Shown here in pieces: positions 6,669 to 10,141 of a stretch of 10,141 nucleotides of DNA. Made by a program: the position numbers and the translations under genes. The notes under the pieces were generated by a model, which worked only from the letters and a program-made list of their open reading frames with translations, ran no database searches and was not told where the DNA came from. Origin of the DNA: an uncultured Bacilli bacterium (GTDB taxonomy: Bacteria; Bacillota_I; Bacilli_A; RFN20; CAG-631); assembly GCA_934215405.1 (NCBI GenBank), contig CAKPZU010000073.1:1-10141 (forward strand), written 5' to 3'. Numbering within the stretch: position 1 is the first letter of the stretch; every line of letters begins with the position of its first letter.

Positions 6669-6962
6669 TTATGATCTTTTAGCTTGATTTATTTTATCAT
6701 CAAGCCAAATTGTTAGTATTTCTTCTGGATAAAAGCCACGTGCGCGAGCTATTTCTTTATTATCCTTTAAAACTAAGATTGTTGGAACTCTATCAATTTC
6801 ATATTTATTAACTATATCCATATTATTTTCATCTATTTCAATATGATATAAATTACAATCATTTCTATTATTTATAATCTTATTTAATATTGGCATTAAA
6901 GAAATACAATTTGCACAAGAATCACCACTTACTTCAACAACACATATACCTTTAAAGTCCAT
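6669..6962 (-). CDS. Small thioredoxin-fold protein with CANC motif, inside the pfl operon
   Basis: The protein has 97 residues, close to the length of a minimal thioredoxin. It shows a first strand (ICVVEVSG), the redox-type motif C16-A-N-C19 replacing the usual CGPC, a central strand (LYHIEID), the expected cis-proline P60 in RVPTILVL, and a closing helix. No signal peptide is seen, so it should be cytoplasmic. It starts 4 bases after the pflA stop; its ribosome binding site AAAGGAG is formed by the last codons of pflA, implying coupled translation. Its place between activase and lyase suggests a role in thiol maintenance, metal-site or subunit handling of PFL. That is inference; the motif shows only that a disulfide reductase or related function is possible. 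Confidence 0.86.
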   Translation of the reverse strand: MDFKGICVVEVSGDSCANCISLMPILNKIINNRNDCNLYHIEIDENNMDIVNKYEIDRVPTILVLKDNKEIARARGFYPEEILTIWLDDKINQAKRS

Positions 6963-6966
6963 AATC

Positions 6967-7683
6967 TCACTCCTTTATTAATATGCTTTTTGCTAATTCA
7001 ATTTCTTCTTTACTTGGAGGATTTATTCCTTTTAGTAAATAAGGAATATTTAGCATTTCATATTTACTAATTCCAAGTGTATGATAAGGTAATATTTCAA
7101 CCTTTTTAACATTAGTTAAAGTATCTATAAATTTACGTGTTTCTATCAAATATTCTTTTTGAGTATTAATTGTTGGAACTAAAACATGTCTTATCCATAC
7201 AGGAACATTATTATTAGATAAAAATTTTGCAAATTCTAAAGCATTTTTATTACTTTTAGTAGTTAGTTCAATATGCTTTTCATTATCAATATGCTTAATA
7301 TCTAATAAGACTAAATCAACATATTTGATAAGTTCTTCAAATTTTTTATTATTACTATCAAATAATATTCCTGAAGTATCTAAGGCAGTGTGAATAGCAT
7401 TTTCCTTACATAGCTTAAATAATTCAATTAAGAAATCAATTTGAACTAATGGTTCACCACCACTAACTGTAATGCCACCATTTTTGTAATAATTCTTATA
7501 TTTAAGGCACATATTTACAACTTCTTTAGCAGTATAAGCCTTTGTTTTATCAATAAACCATGTATCTGGATTATGACAATATTTACATCTTAATGGACAG
7601 CCGTATAAAAAGACAACAAATCTTATTCCAGGTCCATCCACTGTACCAAATGTTTCAAACGAATGAATATAACCTTTTTCCAT
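6967..7683 (-). CDS. pflA: Pyruvate formate-lyase-activating enzyme (radical SAM)
   Basis: This activase uses S-adenosylmethionine and a 4Fe-4S cluster to create the glycyl radical on PFL, here presumably on the separate 77-residue subunit. The cluster motif is C29-x3-C33-x2-C36 (CPLRCKYCHN), preceded by the family signature GTVDGPGIRFVVF. The SAM-binding GGE motif lies in GGITVSGGEP (69-78). The length of 238 residues is normal for PflA. AGGAGG lies 4 bases upstream of the ATG. It is the first gene of the operon; in E. coli pflA follows pflB, so the order here is reversed. It ends in TGA, supporting use of the standard code. Confidence 0.96.
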   Translation of the reverse strand: MEKGYIHSFETFGTVDGPGIRFVVFLYGCPLRCKYCHNPDTWFIDKTKAYTAKEVVNMCLKYKNYYKNGGITVSGGEPLVQIDFLIELFKLCKENAIHTALDTSGILFDSNNKKFEELIKYVDLVLLDIKHIDNEKHIELTTKSNKNALEFAKFLSNNNVPVWIRHVLVPTINTQKEYLIETRKFIDTLTNVKKVEILPYHTLGISKYEMLNIPYLLKGINPPSKEEIELAKSILIKE

Positions 7684-7707
7684 TGTGCCTCCTTTTTTTA
7701 CAATACT

Positions 7708-7736
7708 ATATTAACATGAAACTAAGCTTACGTAAA
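7708..7736 (-). promoter_or_regulatory. pflA: Probable promoter of the pfl operon
   Basis: Reading leftward: TTTACG at 7736-7731 as -35, a 17-base spacer, and TAATAT at 7713-7708 preceded by TG as an extended -10. It lies 25 bases before the pflA start. TATAGT, a few bases further on, is an alternative -10 with no good -35. Confidence 0.45.
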
Positions 7737-7748
7737 AGATATATTTTT

Positions 7749-7776
7749 AAAAAACCGCTTACATATATAAGCAATT
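7749..7776 (-). terminator. Terminator-like hairpin ending leftward transcription from the ATPase-TOPRIM operon
   Basis: On the minus strand AATTGCTTA (7776-7768) pairs with TAAGCGGTT (7761-7753), including two G-U pairs, around a 6-base loop. The six T residues at 7754-7749 form a U-tract that overlaps the end of the stem. It sits just upstream of the pfl promoter and would insulate pfl from the operon to its right. Confidence 0.5.
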
Positions 7777-7838
7777 GGACAATTTATTTGAAAATGTTTA
7801 TTATTCGGAATTATTCTTATTAAGTAATGATAAAAGAA

Positions 7839-7877
7839 AAGAAAAATTAATCATTGTTTAAACGTTTAATTTTTCTT
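7839..7877. repeat. AT-only 12-bp inverted repeat, possible weak terminator
   Basis: AAGAAAAATTAA (7839-7850) and TTAATTTTTCTT (7866-7877) are exact complements around a 15-base loop. On the minus strand the second arm continues into a T-rich stretch, as in a weak terminator. Having only one G-C pair, the stem is not very stable. The loop contains AAACGTTT. Confidence 0.4.
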
Positions 7878-7969
7878 ATTATGATTATTATGAAAGATTT
7901 ATATCAACCCTGTTAGTTGTGTTGTAATTGTGATTTACACATTTATATTTTCTTCAGTAAGTAAATTTG

Positions 7970-8005
7970 CGTTGGAACATTTGCAAAAATGTAAATGTTC
8001 CAACG
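7970..8005. repeat. Perfect 13-bp inverted repeat just after the TOPRIM gene
   Basis: CGTTGGAACATTT (7970-7982) and its exact complement (7993-8005) flank a 10-base loop. The hairpin begins 7 bases after the stop codon of the TOPRIM gene. On the minus strand the stem is followed by GCAAATTTAC, not a U-run, so it is not a standard intrinsic terminator. It could protect the 3' end of the mRNA or bind a protein (inference). Confidence 0.6.
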
Positions 8006-8012
8006 ATAAATG

Positions 8013-8540
8013 CTATTTGTTACACTTCTTATATTTATTTAATATTTCATCAAGAATTAAATAAAAGTTGCTATATCCTTTTAATTGTTCATTACTACAA
8101 AACAAGTTTTTTATTGGAATTACACTCTGTTCATTATTAAAAAATTTAATTGATTCTTTTTTCTTTTTACTTGACTCAACGCTTTTATTTAATAACACAT
8201 ATTCAATATCGCAATTAAACCAAATAAACTTAAAATTTTTATTGTTACAATATAATTTTTCTTCATTAAACTTTTTTAAATCTACAAAATTTGTATTAAT
8301 TTTATCTGTATCAAAACAATAAATAACAAAATTATCATTATTAATATTATATTTAATAAACTTATTTATTTGCGTAAGTACTGATTTATTAGAATAATTA
8401 CACTTTCCATTCATGTGAATGAATTGTAATTTAACATCATTGTTAATTAAATTATATCTATTTATTATTAATTTTTTTATATATCTATCATCCGATTGAT
8501 TTGATGCGTTAGTCTCAACGACAAAAATAATTTGCTTCAT
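8013..8540 (-). CDS. RloB-like TOPRIM-domain protein, partner of the adjacent ATPase
   Basis: A 175-residue protein with the outline of a RloB/OLD-type TOPRIM nuclease. It has an N-terminal strand ending in an acidic residue (IIFVVET, E9), followed by SDDRYIKKLI where family members have a TExYF-like stretch. A strand then carries D77-x-D79 (VIYCFDTDK), the usual metal-binding pair. FNCDIEYVLLN (108-118) resembles the RloB motif NPxFExWLLLH. The C-terminal part is Lys-rich and short. No clear ribosome binding site precedes the ATG; it starts 7 bases after the ATPase stop, so translation is probably coupled. By family knowledge, ATPase-TOPRIM pairs (RloAB, AbiL, PARIS) act in phage defence, with the TOPRIM protein as effector. 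The nuclease role is inference; divergence is high. Confidence 0.75.
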   Translation of the reverse strand: MKQIIFVVETNASNQSDDRYIKKLIINRYNLINNDVKLQFIHMNGKCNYSNKSVLTQINKFIKYNINNDNFVIYCFDTDKINTNFVDLKKFNEEKLYCNNKNFKFIWFNCDIEYVLLNKSVESSKKKKESIKFFNNEQSVIPIKNLFCSNEQLKGYSNFYLILDEILNKYKKCNK

Positions 8541-8547
8541 ATTTCAA

Positions 8548-9906
8548 CTATTTATCATCAAGTAATAAATCAAAATCAAATGAATCAATATTAAATGGTG
8601 AATATGGTATTAAACCATTAATATATTTATTTAGTGGTGAACTATTTCCATTTTTCACCCAAGAATAAACTTTTGAATCATTTGACAAGAAATCCAATGA
8701 ATGATTACTATCTTTTAGTATATTAATTGGTTCAAGATTATGTGTTGTAAAGCAAAGTTGTCCTCTTGAATCATTTTTATAAAATTCAATCAAGCGAGCA
8801 AAGTATATATCATGTAAGTTTGCATCCATTTCATCAATAAATGCAATACTTCCATTAGCACAAGCATTTAAAGTAAAAAAGAGATTTACTAATTTTTTTA
8901 TTCCTGTGCTTTCAAATTCAATATTTATTTGTATATCACCATATTTAAAAATCTTATCACAATAATATTTATCATTATCAATTTTTTTATCAATTACTAT
9001 TTCATCAAGATCATTTTTGAATAGTTTTATAAATTTAGTTAGTTTATCTATATTTTCTTCATATTTATTAAACTCTTTTACATTAACAATATCTCTATTT
9101 TTAGTTGATAAAGCTCCAAAATAATTATCTTTTGGTATATTTGATAATATTTGTTCAAATTTGTTATTAAATCTTTCATTATTAGAATAAAATTTCTCGT
9201 ATATTTTATTAATAATATAATCTGTATGTGTATCTTCTTTATTTAGTTCAACAATTAGCTTTGTAGAAAATAAAACTATTGAAAGCATAGAATTAACAAC
9301 TTCATCATCACCCATATATTCGTCTTTATCATATTTAATAAATTTAAAAATTGTATTGGTAATTGAATGCTTGTCAAGTAAATTTAAACTATTAATATAT
9401 ATTGGTTCAGAGCTAAGCTTATTGCTTTTTTTTGCTTTTAAATGTGTTAGCAAACCATTTTCAGTTAAAACTAAGCATTTAAAATTTTCATCAATAATTG
9501 ATTTACCCTTTAGTATAGATATTTCTTCTTTTTTTATTGTTATAGTATCTTCAAAAACAGTCAAAAAAATGGTATGTTTATAACAAGTAGTTATTATATT
9601 TGATTCAAAAAGGGAAAAATAAACTTCAATTGATAAAGTGTTTGTATTTTTATTTACCACCTTAAGAATAAAGCTTGATAATAATTTATCATTAAGACCA
9701 TTTGGATCATCTACTAGCTTTTTATAAATATAAACAGCAGAAACGATTCCAGATTTACCAGAGCCATTTGGACCATATATTGCTTTAACTTTTGAATTAA
9801 TACAATCTATACTTGAACTTATAGTTTTATTACTGAAAAGCAATTCAATCGGCTTATCAATATTTTTTACACCATTAATAATTAATTTATTCAAATAAAA
9901 TGTCAT
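8548..9906 (-). CDS. ABC/OLD-like (AAA_15/AAA_21-type) ATPase of a probable phage-defence pair
   Basis: This is a 452-residue ATPase with the composite nucleotide site of SMC/OLD/RloA-like proteins. The Walker A motif is GPNGSGKS (45-52), the ABC-signature-like segment is STGIKKL (333-339), Walker B is IAFIDEMD with D358 and catalytic E359, and the H-switch is TTHN with H389. The region between Walker A and the signature is about 280 residues and probably holds the helical insertion that senses partners or phage factors (inference). No membrane segments are seen. The start follows AAAGGA by about 13 bases, a rather long spacing, but the N-terminus fits the family (FYLNKLIINGVKN). The immediate downstream partner is RloB-like, which favours a RloA/AbiL-type assignment over a lone repair ATPase. 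Confidence 0.9.
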   Translation of the reverse strand: MTFYLNKLIINGVKNIDKPIELLFSNKTISSSIDCINSKVKAIYGPNGSGKSGIVSAVYIYKKLVDDPNGLNDKLLSSFILKVVNKNTNTLSIEVYFSLFESNIITTCYKHTIFLTVFEDTITIKKEEISILKGKSIIDENFKCLVLTENGLLTHLKAKKSNKLSSEPIYINSLNLLDKHSITNTIFKFIKYDKDEYMGDDEVVNSMLSIVLFSTKLIVELNKEDTHTDYIINKIYEKFYSNNERFNNKFEQILSNIPKDNYFGALSTKNRDIVNVKEFNKYEENIDKLTKFIKLFKNDLDEIVIDKKIDNDKYYCDKIFKYGDIQINIEFESTGIKKLVNLFFTLNACANGSIAFIDEMDANLHDIYFARLIEFYKNDSRGQLCFTTHNLEPINILKDSNHSLDFLSNDSKVYSWVKNGNSSPLNKYINGLIPYSPFNIDSFDFDLLLDDK

Positions 9907-9943
9907 ATGCTTAATTATATTCCTTTCTGCATTTTTCTATACA

Positions 9944-9965
9944 ATATTTATTTATCAATAAATAT
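9944..9965. repeat. Small inverted repeat in the leader of the ATPase gene
   Basis: ATATTTAT (9944-9951) and ATAAATAT (9958-9965) flank TTATCA. It lies between the promoter and the ribosome binding site of the ATPase gene. Being all A-T, it is a weak structure and may be chance. Confidence 0.3.
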
Positions 9966-10017
9966 ACATTACTATTATACCACTATTTTATAAATATTCA
10001 TACTAAAATGTATATTT
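9960..10017 (-). promoter_or_regulatory. Extended -10 promoter of the ATPase-TOPRIM operon within an 11-bp inverted repeat
   Basis: Reading leftward, TGG precedes a perfect TATAAT (TGG at 9982-9980, TATAAT at 9979-9974), an extended -10; no good -35 is seen. It lies 68 bases before the ATPase start. The perfect arms AAATATACATT (9960-9970) and AATGTATATTT (10007-10017) bracket the promoter, leaving 36 bases between. An operator role for the arms is inference. Confidence 0.5.
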
Positions 10018-10053
10018 TTTTCTAATTATATCATTGAATTATGTCTGAACATT

Positions 10054-10077
10054 AAAAAAACTTACTGAAAAGTAAGT
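10054..10077 (-). terminator. Intrinsic terminator of a minus-strand gene lying beyond the right edge
   Basis: On the minus strand ACTTAC (10077-10072) pairs with GTAAGT (10065-10060) around a 6-base loop and is followed by six Ts (10059-10054). All minus-strand frames entering from the right edge close within 2-14 codons, so a gene probably ends at or just beyond the edge; I do not call a partial CDS. Confidence 0.7.
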
Positions 10078-10092
10078 GGTCAGCTTAGCCCA

Positions 10093-10119
10093 TACATGTT
10101 AATTATTAATTACCATGTA
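10093..10119. repeat. 27-bp imperfect palindrome near the right edge
   Basis: Arms starting TACATG and ending CATGTA are complementary at 12 of 13 positions around a single central base. It lies between the first stop codons of minus-strand frames entering from the right and the terminator. It may be an RNA hairpin, a protein site or chance in AT-rich DNA. Confidence 0.4.
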
Positions 10120-10141
10120 ATCGTTAGTCATCTTTACCACC

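Larger units (their letters stand above)
7684..8012. other. Gene-free stretch of 329 bases with promoter, terminator and two further inverted repeats
   Basis: I find no supportable gene or RNA here. The longest plus-strand frame entering it is antisense to pflA and has no ribosome binding site; another, MIIMKDLYQPC, has only 11 codons. Contents, left to right: pfl ribosome binding site and promoter (7684-7736), terminator-like hairpin (7749-7776), an AT-only 12-bp inverted repeat (7839-7877) with a cre-like core in its loop, and a perfect 13-bp inverted repeat (7970-8005). The stretch separates the core fermentation operon from the probable defence module. Confidence 0.6.

Noticed and set aside
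6967..6969. Mollicutes-type reading of TGA as Trp
   Set aside because: pflA ends properly at this TGA, directly followed by the next gene's start, and Trp in the window is encoded by TGG.
7560..7823. Plus-strand open frame of 87 codons across the pflA start
   Set aside because: It is antisense to the pflA N-terminus and promoter, with no family resemblance and no ribosome binding site.
7928..7941. TTGTGATTTACACA as a Rex or Crp/Fnr-type site
   Set aside because: Half-sites are not spaced as in TTGTGA-N6-TCACAA, and the site is about 190 bases upstream of the pfl promoter.
8013..9906. Firm assignment of the ATPase-TOPRIM pair to PARIS
   Set aside because: Gene order agrees, but the second protein is short and its NxxxExxLL segment fits RloB better than the larger AriB (DUF4435).
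1..10141. CRISPR arrays, tRNA or rRNA genes, insertion sequences
   Set aside because: No regularly spaced direct repeats, tRNA-like folds, conserved rRNA stretches or transposase motifs were seen on either strand.

Overview
This is AT-rich DNA, roughly a quarter G+C by eye, with tightly packed genes, strong Shine-Dalgarno sites (AAGGAG and close variants) and the standard genetic code: pflA ends on TGA and Trp is read from TGG. Pyruvate formate-lyase fermentation, an AgrC/AgrA-type two-component pair and this base composition suggest an anaerobic low-GC Bacillota, perhaps an Erysipelotrichia-like or uncultured Mollicutes-related gut lineage. The lineage is inference; no rRNA or marker gene is present.

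Layout. (1) 79-1984, plus strand: a LytTR response regulator and an HPK10-type membrane histidine kinase, overlapping by 11 bases. Their promoter is flanked by a perfect 10-bp inverted repeat, and a terminator follows. (2) 1995-2784, minus strand: an XRE-type HTH regulator followed by a small protein made of four PFLDEDD-type repeats. The two reading frames overlap and would fuse if one A were removed from an A5 run. (3) 2964-4367, plus strand, divergent from the HTH gene: a sigma-70-family (ECF-like) protein with a C-terminal extension of about 300 residues. It ends in a hairpin shared with the convergent pfl operon. (4) 7683-4376, minus strand: pflA, a small thioredoxin-fold protein, pflB without its C-terminal glycyl-radical domain, and that domain as its own 77-residue gene. 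(5) 7684-8012: a gene-free stretch of 329 bases holding the pfl promoter, a terminator and two further inverted repeats. (6) 9906-8013, minus strand: an ABC/OLD-like ATPase and a RloB-like TOPRIM protein, a probable two-gene phage-defence module with its own promoter. (7) 10018-10141: a minus-strand terminator for a gene lying off the right edge, and an imperfect palindrome.

The most notable item is the split pyruvate formate-lyase. The catalytic Cys-Cys pair and the radical-bearing Gly are on separate polypeptides encoded 15 bases apart, each with a good ribosome binding site. The activase and a CxxC thioredoxin-like protein are in the same operon, so the complete enzyme would be a complex of two chains. 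The HTH/repeat pair is a second apparent split, but there a simple homopolymer indel could explain it. The right-hand ATPase-TOPRIM pair looks like accessory DNA beside a core metabolic operon.
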